From Geosiphon pyriformis (lineage: Eukaryota > Glomeromycota > Glomeromycetes > Archaeosporales > Geosiphonaceae), in NCBI GenBank assembly GCA_016748015.1, contig JAAOMT010000096.1:391087-455086 (forward strand): DNA of 64,000 bases, written 5' to 3'. Under the pieces are notes generated by a model. It searched no databases. It was not told where the DNA came from and saw only the letters and a list, made by a program, of their open reading frames with translations. Positions 46,390-58,200 of the stretch are shown piece by piece. Within the stretch, counting starts at the first letter, position 1, and each line of letters starts with the position of its first letter. Made by a program: the position numbers and the translations under genes.

Positions 46390-47190
46390 TATTACTCATA
46401 AAAAAAAAGTACAAGAAAAAAATAAGAAAAAACAGATTATAAAATAGATAAATAAGAGAATAATATTCAATGAATAAGCATATTTTTAGAAAATTATAAC
46501 ATATTTTCAGGAAGTAATATAGAAATATATAAGATTTTATATAATACAAAATATGTATATATAATAAAAGTATTAGAAACAAAAAAAACAGAAGCTAAAA
46601 ACAAGTAATTTATCAAATATTTTTCTTTTTATAAAATAGTTTTTTATAACTTAAAGTAAAATTATATTCATATTAATAAAATACCTATTATTATTCAATT
46701 CATATTATTATTAATTGATTAAAAAAATATTAATTATTTCTGCACTATCAACAACTTATGTTAATAAAATTTAATACTTAATAATACTAAACCAATAACT
46801 CTTAATTATAACTATTAATTAAATACTAATTTCTTATTTTTATTTTTTATTTTTTTTTATTTTTATTTTTTTGTTGTTTACTAATTAATTAAAGATATTA
46901 AGTACTAAATAATTAATATCAAGGATAATCTGATAAAAAACCCATAAAACAAAGATAAAAAACTTAAAAATAGCTTATTAAAAAAACATAACTACCAGAT
47001 TAAACCAGCTATTATGTTAAAAAAAAATTCATAAAAAAAATCATTAATTGAATCTCTGTTTATTATACAAAAAGTTCAACCAAAACCTTTAAATCACAAA
47101 ACTTTCAGAAATTACTATAATTGATAGCTATTAAGCACCAAGTTACAGATTTGTTATTTATTTCAATACTTCAAATAATTATCTGTAACA
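46390..47190 (+). repeat. 5' LTR of element E
   Basis: 801 bp, TATTACTCATAA to TCTGTAACA. Its 3' half matches A and B (ATTAATTAAAG, then TCTCTGTTTATTATACAAA and AGCACCAAGTTAC at 47134-47146), while its 5' half matches 62801 onwards and 48122 onwards rather than A and B. Contains a T-rich tract at 46835-46880. Confidence 0.85.
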
Positions 47191-47192
47191 TT

Positions 47193-47206
47193 TGGTGCTC
47201 TTTATA
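47193..47206 (+). promoter_or_regulatory. element E: primer binding site
   Basis: TGGTGCTCTTTATA two bases after the LTR end. The first nine bases match A and C. The downstream complement seen in A survives only as AACAAAAAACCAGTATTAA (47218-47236), decayed by transitions. Confidence 0.65.
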
Positions 47207-47209
47207 AGA

Positions 47210-48121
47210 TATAATTTAACAAAAAACCAGTATTAACATCTACTATTTAAAACAGTAACAGAATTAGAAGTAATAGAAACAAATCATTTGGAATTTACAA
47301 AGACATTATTCCAATATTATTAAACTTATTTCAGACTAACAAGTAATAATTGGCCAACAAAATCAACTTTTAATTATTATGTTAATAAAAAAACTATATA
47401 CTATTTAAAAGGCCAAAAAAATTAAGAAGCCACTCTTAAAAATTTTTACAGTAAATTATTTCAAAGCATTATACTTCTACAAAATTATCTGTTTGTTCTA
47501 CTAATCACAAAAATAAATTAAGAAATTAAGAACTACATCCAACAGAAATTTTTTATCACCTTTGCAGACAAAAAAAAATTACAAATCTTAGCAGAAACAC
47601 CAAAGAAAATACAACTGCCTAACTGAAAAAAACTAAAAGTTATTTTATCTATTAATTTATTATATCATTATACATCTGAAAGCACTATTCAGATAACATT
47701 AACAGTTGTAGTCACATCTAACATAAAAATATCATTAGCAAAAATTCTGTTTTAAAACAATTAGGAGAAATCTAAGCAACTAAAAACCTATGACAATTAT
47801 TTTGAGAGATTTAAATTATAATCAACAATTTTATTCAAACTTTAATTACTGCTATTTTAACTTAATTTCGGATTTATTAATAATTGGGCAAAAACCAAAT
47901 CAGAAGAAAAGAATAACAATCAAGAAATTAATAATCAAAACCTAATCCCAAATAACTTAAAAATCCAAACTCTGATTATTTAAATCCAGCAAAACCCAAA
48001 CAATCTAAATTTAGTTTTATTCTTTAACAAAACTTATCTTCAATTATTTGGATTAATCTACCAATTACATCAATAGCTATTCTTCAACTATCACAACAAC
48101 TTGTATTAATAACATACACAT
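47210..48121 (+). pseudogene. element E: gag, N-terminal part
   Basis: Homologous to A's gag N-terminus: the plus strand at 47265-47440 encodes remnants of ELEVIETNHLEFTKTLFQYY, SNNWPTKSTFNYYVNKK and YYLKGQKN, matching A's EEIGTNHLKFAKFLFQHYY and NSWPMESAFNCYVNKR. It continues to a Gln/Leu-rich stretch before the solo LTR. Many stops. Confidence 0.7.
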
Positions 48122-49069
48122 TATTACTCATAGAAAAAGTACAAAGAAAGAAAGTAAGAAAAACAGATAGAAAAAATAGACCAATAAGAAAATAGTACTT
48201 AACAAGTGAGTACAATGTCAAAAAACTATGACATATTGTTTAGCAATATGCATATTGTTAGTGAATTATAGCATACTGCTTAGCAATATAAGCATTATTA
48301 GTAAATTAAAGCATACTGTTCAGCAATAAAAACATTATTAGTAAATTAGAGCATATTGCTTAAGAAAATATAAAATCTTATATAATATTAATTATATATA
48401 TATAACAAGAGTATTAGAAGCAAAAAAGACAGAATTCAGTTTAAAATTAAGACTAACAATCAATTAATTATCCAATACTTCTCTTTTTAAAAGGTAGTTT
48501 TCTACAACTTGAAGCAAAATTAAATTACATATTAATAAAATATTTATTATTATCTGAATTTATGTTATTATTACTTAATTAAGAAATATTAATTACTTCT
48601 ACTCTATTAAGATTTTATGTTGATAGAATCTAACACTTGATCATACTGAACCAATAATTTTTAATTATGGCTATTGAGAGAATACTAATTTTTTATTTTT
48701 TTTCATTTTCTTTTATTTTTTTTATTTTTTTATTTTATTTTATTGTTTATTAATTGATTAAAAAATTAATGTACAGAGTTATTGATGTTAAGAAAGACTG
48801 GTAAAAGACCCAAAAAACAAGAGTAAAAACTCGGAAATTGAGAATAGTTTATCAAAAAAAACTGGCCATTAAGCTAAGAAAGAAATTCATAAAATAAACT
48901 TCCAAGAAAGTACTGAAACAACCATTAAATTTCTGTCTATTATACAAAAAACTCAAACAAAATCTTCAGATTATAAAAACTTTCAGAAATACCAACAATT
49001 ATCAAGCTATTAAACACCAAGTTACGGATTTGTTATTTGTATCAACACCCTAAATAATTACTTGTAACA
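48122..49069 (+). repeat. solo LTR of the A/B/E family inserted in E's gag
   Basis: 948 bp, TATTACTCATAG to ACTTGTAACA, flanked by ACAT (48118-48121) and ATAT (49070-49073), a 4-bp duplication with one C to T change. Gag homology to A continues across it. It contains a 40-bp tandem array (about 48246-48365, around three and a half units of GCATACTGCTTAGCAATA with GCATTATTAGTAAATTA) not seen in E's own LTRs, and keeps ACACCAAGTTACGG near its end. Confidence 0.85.
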
Positions 49070-50100
49070 ATATTTATTACCAAATTAAAAAAATTTATAG
49101 GCAAAAAAGATAATATTCTAAGCTTGACTTAATAATATAGCCAAAACAATTACAGCCAATGGCTAAGATAATGTTAAAGCTCTTTAAACAATCTCATATT
49201 TTTTTCAAGACATTACTAACTTATAATATTAAAGATTGGTTAATTAGTTCCAAATTTTTAACATGTTTAAACAAAAATTTTAATAATATTTTAGCAAATA
49301 TAATAGTATTAATTGTCTATTAACTGGATTTACTACACTCAAACAAGATGATACAGAAACAGTTACAACTTATCTAAAATGTTTCTACTAAAATTTGTGC
49401 CAAATTCAGGCCATTAAAGCTAATTATTTTACAGTCTTACTAATTTTAAACCAATTTATTTATGGCTTATGCAGCAGTTTGCTATAATGAATATGCTCAT
49501 TATATTCAAATATTCTTCAAAATACAGTTACACATGCTAGAAATTTCAAATTAGCAGAACTCAAAGCCAATTATGCTCAAACTATAAATTTAGTAATAAA
49601 TAAATTATCTAAATTAAATATCAAATTGAAGCAATTTAACAAAACAATCAATTAGAAAATCAAGAGATACTTAGTTAGTAATCAGCAATTTATCAACTTT
49701 TTTAATATTTCAACTATTAAGAAAACTTCAATTGGTTCCAAAATCAGTTATGTTTATTATTATTAGTCTCAACAACTTAAACATAATAACAAAAAACACA
49801 TATTTTCTACTACTGTAATAAACAAAGACACTTGAAAATAGACTGTAAGACAAAATTAAATAATCAATAATTAAACAATCAATATTAAAACTCTAATCAC
49901 AAGTTTTAAATCCAAAACTCATCAATAATTTGTTATTAGAACAATATTAGTATTAGTCTTATTACTTCTAAATAATATAGTTAATATATATATCTCCAAT
50001 TTATTAAACTTTAATACCAGTAATTTATTAAGTTCTACAGTTACCAGTTATCTATTAATTCCAACAAATTCAAGTGCCATTCCAAATTTTAACTCAAATA
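49070..50100 (+). pseudogene. element E: gag, C-terminal part with zinc knuckle
   Basis: Continues E's gag. NYAQTINLVINKLSKLN-like sequence at about 49565-49625 matches A's NYAQAINLVINKLSDLD. A zinc knuckle remnant, YYCNKQRHLKIDC, lies at about 49808-49850 and keeps three of the four ligands. A Tyr/Gln-rich tail follows to 50100. Confidence 0.65.
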
Positions 50101-50960
50101 TTTACTAAAAACCAAAGACTGAAAATCACTTATACTTAACAAAATTAGAGATTGGCAATAGTAATACACCAACTAATTTTTAGTTCATCAAACCAGTCAA
50201 CAAAATCACACCAATAAAGTTTAGAAAGTAAATATGTTTAAAACTTAAATTTTCAAAACTATTTAAGTCTCTTAGTTATTTCAAAAAATACTCAATTTTA
50301 TAATCTGAAATTATCAAAACAACTACTTATTAACAACATTTTATCAGTAATCATTACTAAAAACAAGTTATTTGTTGTTATATTTTTTTTAAATTAGAAG
50401 ACTAAATTAAAATATTATTATTCAATAAAACTATTTTTAACACTAAATTAATTATTGTCATATATACTAATATCAAAATTAATGGTCAATTTATTAAATT
50501 AATTTTTGATAATAATTTAACAGACAATATTATTACACAACAACTTGTAGATTAATTAAGTTTTTTGGTTAATCAAGCTATTAATGCCAAAATTATTATT
50601 ATTAATAAAACGGCAAGATTAATAATTTTTTATTCAAAATCAACAGTATTATTACACTTATTAAAGTTTTAGTTATAAAAATCATACAGTATCAAGCTCT
50701 TATTGATAATAACTAGCTGTCTGAAACCAACATTATACTTAATTGAAACACTTAAGAACTTTAGTTAACATATATTAAACAGTATAGTCAAGTTCCAACT
50801 ACTTGTAATTACTTTAAAACAACTATTACTACTTAATAACTATTATTAATTAAGTTCAAAAAAGAGAAAAAAAAACTTATTTGGAAAATCTATTAAGTTT
50901 TTTAGACCAAAAAAATCACAACAAACTGTTACCAATACTTATTTAAGAAAAAAAAGAAAA
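50101..50960 (+). pseudogene. element E: aspartic protease
   Basis: Homologous to B's 5940-6800. Motif near 50500-50530 reads LIFDNNLTDNIITQQLVD, so DSG has become DNN. Followed by the C-terminal half with the LIGNNWL block decayed near 50700 and the Lys-rich linker. Multiple stops. Confidence 0.65.
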
Positions 50961-51640
50961 AAATAAACCTTAAACCATTACTACTACAAAAAAACAGCCA
51001 ATAGTTGGAATATTTTATACTTAATACCAATATCAAAAAAACATCCACTTTATATTTTACTTAAATATATAGATTATAACAAAAAGCTTTTATTTATAAA
51101 AGCTTAGATTTTTTTAGAAAAAAAATACAAAACACATACTTGTTATTATTGCAAAGTGTGTTATCAAGAATGTTTAAATATCCAAAATAACAGAAAAAAT
51201 AGGAGAATAAATTTTGTTTAGTTTATGAAAAAATTTTACTCAATAAAAGAATATAAAACAACATTTTTGGTTAAGAAAAAACATGTGACATATTATGTTA
51301 ATACACAATTTTTATTAATAATTGGATAAACAGAAAAACATCTTTAATACTGTATAAAACAAAGTTTTTTCATGTTTAAATAACTATTTATATAACAAAA
51401 ATAAAATTTGGCAAATGATAAATGCTAAAGTCAAAAACACTTTACTTAGTAAGATATTGACAATCAAAAACAACTTACCAGAACCTGTTAAAACCATTTT
51501 TATTTCAAATCCAAATATTTTTATTAACATTATAAGCAATCTAAAACAATTTCATAAATATTACCAAAATTTAGCATCCACTTAAAAAAAACAAAAACAA
51601 TATTTAAAATAATTAAATACTAAACTCTGTAAATATGGTT
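50961..51640 (+). pseudogene. element E: Cys-rich linker
   Basis: Remnants of the Cys-rich module (YCKVCYQECLN near 51150-51185) and of the HYQNL block (51555-51580, KQFHKYYQNLAS). Decayed, no open frame of note. Confidence 0.5.
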
Positions 51641-52400
51641 TAATTTTTAGTAACTTCAAATATTGTAATAATTGTAATCTTATTTACAATCTACTATTGT
51701 GCATAATTTATTTAATTTCTAAAGAGAAAAAACCAATCAACAATTGCACTTTACAATCAGAATTAGAACTTAATCTCAATTTAAACTCTGATAATAATAA
51801 TAATAACAATAGTTCTAATACTATCTACAATAGCAGCAACAATAATAATATTTCAAACTTTAATAAAAACTTCAAACAATATATTATGCTTTTAAATTTT
51901 TTAATAGAGCAAAAACTTAAATAGTTCAGTAATAACAATAAAAATATTATGTCAGAACACATATATAATACTAATACAGAATTTGATCTTAGATATTTTG
52001 AGAAGACTACTATCAAATCAGAACTTTATTTGCATACTAGCATAGATTTAATATTAGTACTGAAAATTTCAGCAATAATAATAGTACAATTAATATTTAG
52101 ATCTAGTTTAGCAAAAAAAGAGATTAATATTAAAAAAGTAATAATTGATGCAGAATATATAGAAAATATTATTGCAATACTACAAAATAAATCAAAAAAA
52201 GCATATATAATTGAACCAAATAAAAAGATAACACAGACAATATTTTTGTCTTTAGTAAAAATAGCTTAGTTAATATTAGTAAAAATAAAAAAAGAATTAA
52301 AGATAACAACAAGAAAAATAAATGAATTTGGATCTATGAATAAAATAGAGATATCAATCAATATAATAGAAAAGAAAACAATTAATCAAGAAAAAATTAT
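51641..52400 (+). pseudogene. element E: CxxC, Asn-rich linker and dUTPase domain
   Basis: The open piece 51697-51924 carries the Asn/Ser-rich linker. 51949-52269 is an unbroken 106-codon frame with dUTPase motif 1 (NTNTEFDLRYF), motif 2 (FRSSLAKKE), motif 3 (KVIIDAEYIENIIAIL) and motif 4 (KKITQTIFLSL). Motif 5 (INEFGSMNKIEI) follows a stop at 52267-52269. This is the longest continuous dUTPase frame in the window. Motif 1 has lost its first Asp and its Gly; motif 3 keeps Asp and Tyr. Confidence 0.8.
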
Positions 52401-53154
52401 TTTTATCTATTAATTAATTTATATTCTATTATATAATCAACATATATTAATTATTAAAAAAAAATGAAAGATTAACCTCAGATTTTTGAAGTAAATTTTA
52501 CTATTTATAAGTCAGAAAAAATTATTATTACCAATTTTTATATACCAGCCAAAAACCATAAACATATTAAGATTTCAATATACAATACAACTAGAAACTC
52601 AATAAAAATATCAAGTAAAACTATTATTGAATACTTAAATACTAAATTTGAAAATTAAATACCAACTATTATTCCAAATTTTCTACAACTTTATAGATAT
52701 GTGAATATTATATTATTAACTATTTATAAATAAAAAAAATACTATTTACTACAACCAAAACAATTAGAGCAAATAAATTTGGGAAACTTAAATTCATTTT
52801 AATATATGCAAATTAAGCTGCTACTCAACAATTTTATCAACATCTTTACAAGTGAAAACAAATTTGGCAGAATTAATATCATTCAGTATCAAATTAAAAC
52901 TGGAAATTTAATATTATAACTTTTAACTTAATCAATGCTTCTGTTATCTTTCAATAATTAATAAAAATTGTTTATACTAGATTACTATAGAAATCAGTAA
53001 TAGTATATTTAAATAATACCAATGTATTCTCCAAAAAATTTAATAATTATCTTTATTATTTTTAACAAGTATTTGAAAAATTAAAAAAAAACAAAGTTAA
53101 AATTAAATACTACTAAGTGTTTTTTTGAAAAAATTGAACTCAATTTTTAAATAT
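52401..53154 (+). pseudogene. element E: reverse transcriptase, N-terminal part with internal deletion
   Basis: Linker with NLNSFQYMQIKLLLNNFINIF (52785-52840), then RT begins QYQIKTGN (52888-52912). At about 52915 roughly 385 bp present in B (8845-9225) are missing, so sequence jumps to FNLINASVIFQ-type (FGLMNAS block) and VVYLNNTNVF (YLDD altered, about 52990-53020). It runs to the insertion point of LINE F. The deletion removes the fingers and the first catalytic Asp region. Confidence 0.7.
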
Positions 53155-53285
53155 TGGAACTTTCTCTTGTCGATCTCCTGGCCACACTGAGAGCAAAGTT
53201 ATTCTGCCAAAGAAATACATTTCTTTTATACCTTTTCTCTTTTGTTTTCATCGCTATTTCTCTGAACACATCTATATTTGTGGCT

Positions 53286-55244
53286 ATGGATCCGGCTGGC
53301 TCTTCTGCTGGTGTTTCGGGCTCGATTTCAACTGGGTTGGGGTCCCGGTCAGGCTCTAAAAAGAAGGCTCGCGTTGAGAGTATTTACTCTCGTGGTGCCT
53401 CTTTCAAGAAAGTAAGGAAACCTGTCATGTCTGGTACCATGGTAGATTCTCCAGCTGGACTTTTGTATGCAGACCCGTTGCTGGCTGATGGCGGTAAACG
53501 TAAGGCATTTTGGGGTAGTGAAGTGGAGAACGAGAATAACAACGTCAGTGAGGTGTCTGACTTGGAGGATATGGAAAACTTGGTTGCCGAAGAAACTAGT
53601 TACATCGATTTCAATGCCTCTGGAAATGATGACTTGATGGATGACGTTACTCCGAAGAAGACGAGAACAAGGACGTATGTCTTAGGCAAGCCGCCGAGAC
53701 AACCTTCTTTCAACCTGGAAAACGACAACAATAGTGTTTTGGAGCTCCCTTCTCGCACGTTTGTTGGGTCCAATCAGTTGCTGCTGCCCAAGTCATGTGG
53801 TTTAGAGTGTCATCGTTTCGAGCCAGTAAAATCTTTTACTTTAGATGTGGAGTTGTCAGCTGTGCCTGGAAAGTCAAATAGTGATAAGTTGTTTAAGGTC
53901 AAAAAGATTTTTTATAAAATTGACGGTTTTGGGGGTGCTTCGACTCTTTCAAAATTTCCTGGAGTCATTAGGTCAACTTTCACAAGTGAGTCTAGTTTGG
54001 TTAAGGCCAGAGAGTTGGCGATCTGTAAAAAAATATTGGTAAATGATGATCTAAGAAAAGTAAACAGCCATTCAGATCGGGAGGTGATCATCAAAAAAAT
54101 CTCTGTAGATCTTCCCAAATCGGCAATTGAGGCGGTGTTCTCCAGATTTGGCAAGATTGTTTCAATCAAAGTGCAGCTTATTGGTCTTTGGCAAAAGGCC
54201 CTGGTAGAATATGAATCATCTGAGATGGCTGATTTGGTCGCAGCTAGATGGTCTGTGCTCATGAGAAAGGATTCGGTCTGAGTGGCAAAAGCAAATATTG
54301 ATAAACAAATGTGGGTATTGAGGGATCAGCATCGGGCTTTATTTTATACTCTTCCAGTTGGCACTAATGCTCATGACCTCTCCAATTTGTTGGAATCATA
54401 TGGTAGGAAGACTTGTTATATCAGCCGTAACCCTAGTTCATATGTTCATGATAGATGTGCTGTAATTTGTTTTGGTGATAAGGCATCCAAATTGGCTGCT
54501 ATTGAAACCGTTCCAGTTTTCAGGAATGTGAATTTGCGTTGGACTGGTCTTTCTTTGGCCAGTTGTGCTCGTTGTAAACAATTTGGTCATGTTTCGGTCA
54601 ATTGTTCCTTAGGTGTGTATTCTGGTGTTTGAAGAAGAAGGGTGGTTTCTGAGCAAGATCGGGTTTGTCTAGCTGGGATATATAAGAAGAAGTCGGCCCC
54701 TGTTGCTCGTCCAGTTTCTTTTGGTGGGAAGACATGGGCCCAAGTGGCAGGCAGTTCCCCCTCTTGCGTTGTCTTTTCAGGTGCTCCTAGTGTCAGTTTG
54801 GTCTCTGGTTCGATGGCTTTCTCAATGGATTCCTTCTCGTCTGGTGCCGCTGATCTAGGTGGTCGCCTAGCTGTGCTGGAATGCTCCGTAGAAATTCTCT
54901 CAGACCAAGTCTCACTCATTTTAAAGAAGTTAAGTTTCGTTGACTTGGTGCCATTGGCGTCTTCTCCCTCAGCTCTTCCTTTGGTGTCTCCAACTGCCAT
55001 TGTTTCAGATATGGACCCGGGTTTGGAGTTGGATGGCATGTTGTTGTTGTCTGCCTCTTCTTCTCCCAATGTTGGTGGGTCGGTTGTTGATTTCAGTCCG
55101 AGCAGTTCTAAGGTTTTGACTGCCAAGATTGGTGGTTTGGAATCAAATATGATGGCTCTTAAGGCTTCAATTTGCTTGGTCTTGGATAGATTAAATCATC
55201 TGCGTTCTGGATCAGGTTCGTTGGCTTTTCCTCCATCTCAATGA
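53286..55244 (+). pseudogene. LINE F ORF1: RNA-binding protein with RRM-like domains and zinc knuckle
   Basis: One frame of 652 codons from the first in-frame ATG (53286, MDPAGSSAGVSG) to TGA 55242-55244, interrupted only by TGA at 54279-54281 and TGA at 54630-54632, both one transition from CGA. N-terminal third Ser/Gly and basic (KKARVES, RTRTYVLGKPPR); RRM-like domain at about 54080-54270 (KKISVDLPKSAIEAVF, RFGKIVSIKVQL); second RRM-like part 54330-54550; zinc knuckle CARCKQFGHVSVNC (C-x2-C-x4-H-x4-C, about 54566-54607); Ser-rich C-terminus with Leu-rich helices. It packages element RNA in related elements. Confidence 0.85.
55241..55244 (+). promoter_or_regulatory. LINE F: overlapping ORF1 stop and ORF2 start (ATGA)
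   Basis: ORF1 ends TGA 55242-55244 and ORF2 begins ATG 55241-55243. The same overlap is at 21562-21559 in LINE G. This arrangement suggests that ORF2 is made by termination and reinitiation. Confidence 0.75.
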
Positions 55245-58200
55245 GTAGTTTGGTTTGGAAATTTGCTACGTGCAATGTTCGGGGTATCAATGTTCCTGCG
55301 AAACAAGCGGATGTTATTTGTTGGCATGTAAACTCGGGAAATATGGTTTCTTTTATCACTGAAACTAAGTTGAGGTCCTCTTCTGGGCCATGGATAAAGG
55401 ATAAGTTTGATGGAGTGCGAGTATTTTCTTCTGGCTTGGATAAGGGTTTCATGGGTGCTGAGGTTGCGATTGTTATGAACACTTCTTTGGCCCATCATGT
55501 ATCTAAGGTGGAGGAGATTCCTGGTTGGGTTATTTCTGTTCAGCTCCTGTTTAAAGGCAAGCTCTCGGTTACTGTTTTGGGGTTGTATGCTGGTGCCTCC
55601 TCTGGGGCTAGATTTGGTCAGGCTTCTGAAGTTAACACCCTTATTACAAAGGCGGTCAATTCCAGCAATTTTGTTGTCTTGGGTGGGGACCTTAATGAGA
55701 ATGGATCTGGTAGAAGTGCTAGTTTCAAGTTTTGTTTGAGTTTGGGTTTGGTCAATTCATTTGTTGGTTATCATTTGGCTAATTCTTATACATGGAGCAA
55801 TTCAAGAGAGGTTGGAAAAACAATTGATTACATTTTTATTGGTGGTAATTTGTCTTCTGCTGTTGCTGGTCATCAAGTTGTCTCTGTTTCGGATTTCTTT
55901 GACACCGATCACAAGGCAGTTGTGGTTTCAGTCGGTTTGGATGGGCTTCTAGATGTACAATTGAACAGTTTGCGCAAGCAGGTGAATAAGGATCGTTGGA
56001 AGTTCAAAATCAGGAATGCTGACTGTGTTGGATGGGCTAAGTTTAAGGATCTCTCGTCAGCTAAACTTTTATCTTTGGGTGAGGTGTTCTCTGGTGCCGA
56101 AATACGTGGTAATGTGGATGCTATGTGGGCAGTTCTGGTGGGAGCTGTGGTAGATTCTGCTGATGTGACATTTTCGAGGCATTGGTTTAGTGAATTCAAG
56201 TGTTCGAGAAACAAACATTCTTCTAGGTTTTTTGGTCTGGAATTGTTGGTGGCCAAGATTGTCAAGAAATTTTGCTTTGGTGACTTGCTGGGCACTGATC
56301 GTCTTGTGAGTAAATGGTCGACTCTGAATGATGCGAAGGCTCGTGCTTTCAAGGATTTGGTTGGCTTGGGTGTTAAATCTGATGTTGTTGTTAGGCATTT
56401 GTCATTGGTTCGTAGAAATTACAAGAGGTTGAAGATGTTTGAGTCAAAGTTGGCTGAGGAAGCTTCGGTTAAGAAGGCGATTGAGAAGTGCATGGATAAT
56501 TTCTGTTCGGATAAGGGTAGTATGATCAGGAGTGTGTTGGAAAAGCCTTTTCGCAAGGTTGTGTTGGATCACTTGATAGTTGATGATGATCTGGTTTTGT
56601 TGCCTGAAGAGGTGAAGTCCAGTGTGGATGAAATAATGGAGGGGTAGACGAGGAAACGCTCTGTGCAGTCAGTGCTTCCTGATTTTTGGGCTCGTCAGTA
56701 CGCGCCTTTGGATTATGTTCGGGATGATGCTTTTTCAGGTGTTATGAGTGCAATCAGTATGGGTGAGTTACTTTCTGTTGTTGGTGGTCTTCCTGATGGC
56801 AAGGCTGCTGGTTTGTCTGGTGTTCCTAATGAGTTATGGAAACATGGTGGTGAGGTAGTTTTGGGTTTAATAAATGTTTGTCAGGTGGTGTGGTGCCTGT
56901 TTTGTGGAAGAGCGCTTGGGTGTCTATGATTCCTAAGCCTTATGACTGGGATGGAGTTCTTACGAACACTCGGCCCATTGCTTTGATTGAAACTGCCAGG
57001 AAGATTCTTTCCAAGATTCTGTCTGACCGTATTTTAATGGCTTGTAGCAAGTTCAATGTTCTTCAGGGTGACAACTTTTCGGTGCTGAAGGGTACGTCAA
57101 CACAATCTCCGGTGTTTGCTGTTGGTTCAGTAATTGAGGATGCCATTGAGAAAGATAGGGAGTTATGGTTGGTCTTGCAAGATATGCGGAAAGCTTACGA
57201 TTCAGTTGGGTGGTATCATTTAAGAGCTAGTTTGCGGCATGTCAAGATGTGTGAGAGGTTTATAAGGTTCTTTGGTGGTATTCATGAGAATAGAGTTAAT
57301 AGGGTGATGACTGACTTTGGTTTGTCTAGTGGTTATAAGGTGCATGATGGGCTGGACCAGGGTGAGGTCTTTTCGCCACTTCTTTGGAGGATTTTTTACG
57401 ATCCGCTTTTGTGTGAGGTTAAAAGGCACGAACAATTGTGTAGGTACCGGATTAATACTAAGTTTGTTTCGAAATCTGGCAGAATTGAGGGCAGTAGTGG
57501 TTTGACGTCGTATTTTTCAGCTGGTGCATTTGTCGATGAGATCTGGGTTGAAAATTGTCAGGCTTCTACTCAATATGCTCTGAACATTGCCAGTGAATTT
57601 TTTGTGATCAATGACATTTCTATCAATAGTGAGAAGACGGTGGCTATTCTCATCAATCAGAGCGTTAAAGTTGCTTCACTGAACATTTGTGGTCAGCCAA
57701 TCTCTATTGCCAAGAAAGGGGAAGCACATCGGTATCTGGGTATTTTTCTGTCGACTAAGGGGCTCTCCAAGCCGAGTGTTACCAAGACTCATGCGGATGT
57801 ACATTTCTTTGTCAATGTTGTGCTTAAGAAGGCTATTACAGACAAACAATTCTCGTATCTGGTGTCAGCTGTTTTGCAGTCTATTGTTAGCTATCGTACT
57901 CAGTTCAGTTTTGTCTCATCTAATGTTTGTCGCAAGTGGGATGTCTTGGTTAGAAAGGATCTTAGGTCCAAGACTTGTCTCCCCCGTGATTTTCCTGACA
58001 CTACTTTGCATCATCCCTCATTGTATGGCCTAAAGCCTTTTGAGCAGGTGTAGTCTGAAGGGAAGGTTGCTGCTTTGATGGTGTTCTTTAATGCTTTTGG
58101 CATTTTTGGGCGTTTGTTTAGACATAGGTTTTTGGACCTACAGATTCTTGGTTGGGCTTCTTTGAATCCTTTGCAGTTTCTAGTCAGGTTGCGTGTTAGT

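Noticed and set aside
46382-46582. Minus-strand open frames of Leu, Ile, Phe and Tyr in LTRs (46382-46582, 62807-63001) and at 41008-41196
   Set aside because: Stop-poor reading of AT-rich LTR or repeat DNA, paired between the two LTRs of E because they are the same LTR. No protein family.
48246-48365. Regular 40-bp array considered as a CRISPR
   Set aside because: Units are contiguous with no unique spacers, diverged, and inside an LTR of a eukaryotic element.
53154-53285. N-terminal extension of LINE F ORF1 from a TTG at 53154
   Set aside because: It would begin in the target duplication and use a non-ATG start. The first in-frame ATG is 53286.
54279-54632. In-frame TGA codons in F ORF1 as programmed readthrough or recoding
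   Set aside because: Each is one C-to-T change from CGA and similar stops replace Gln and Trp elsewhere, so decay is the simpler explanation; conservation in other copies would reopen this.
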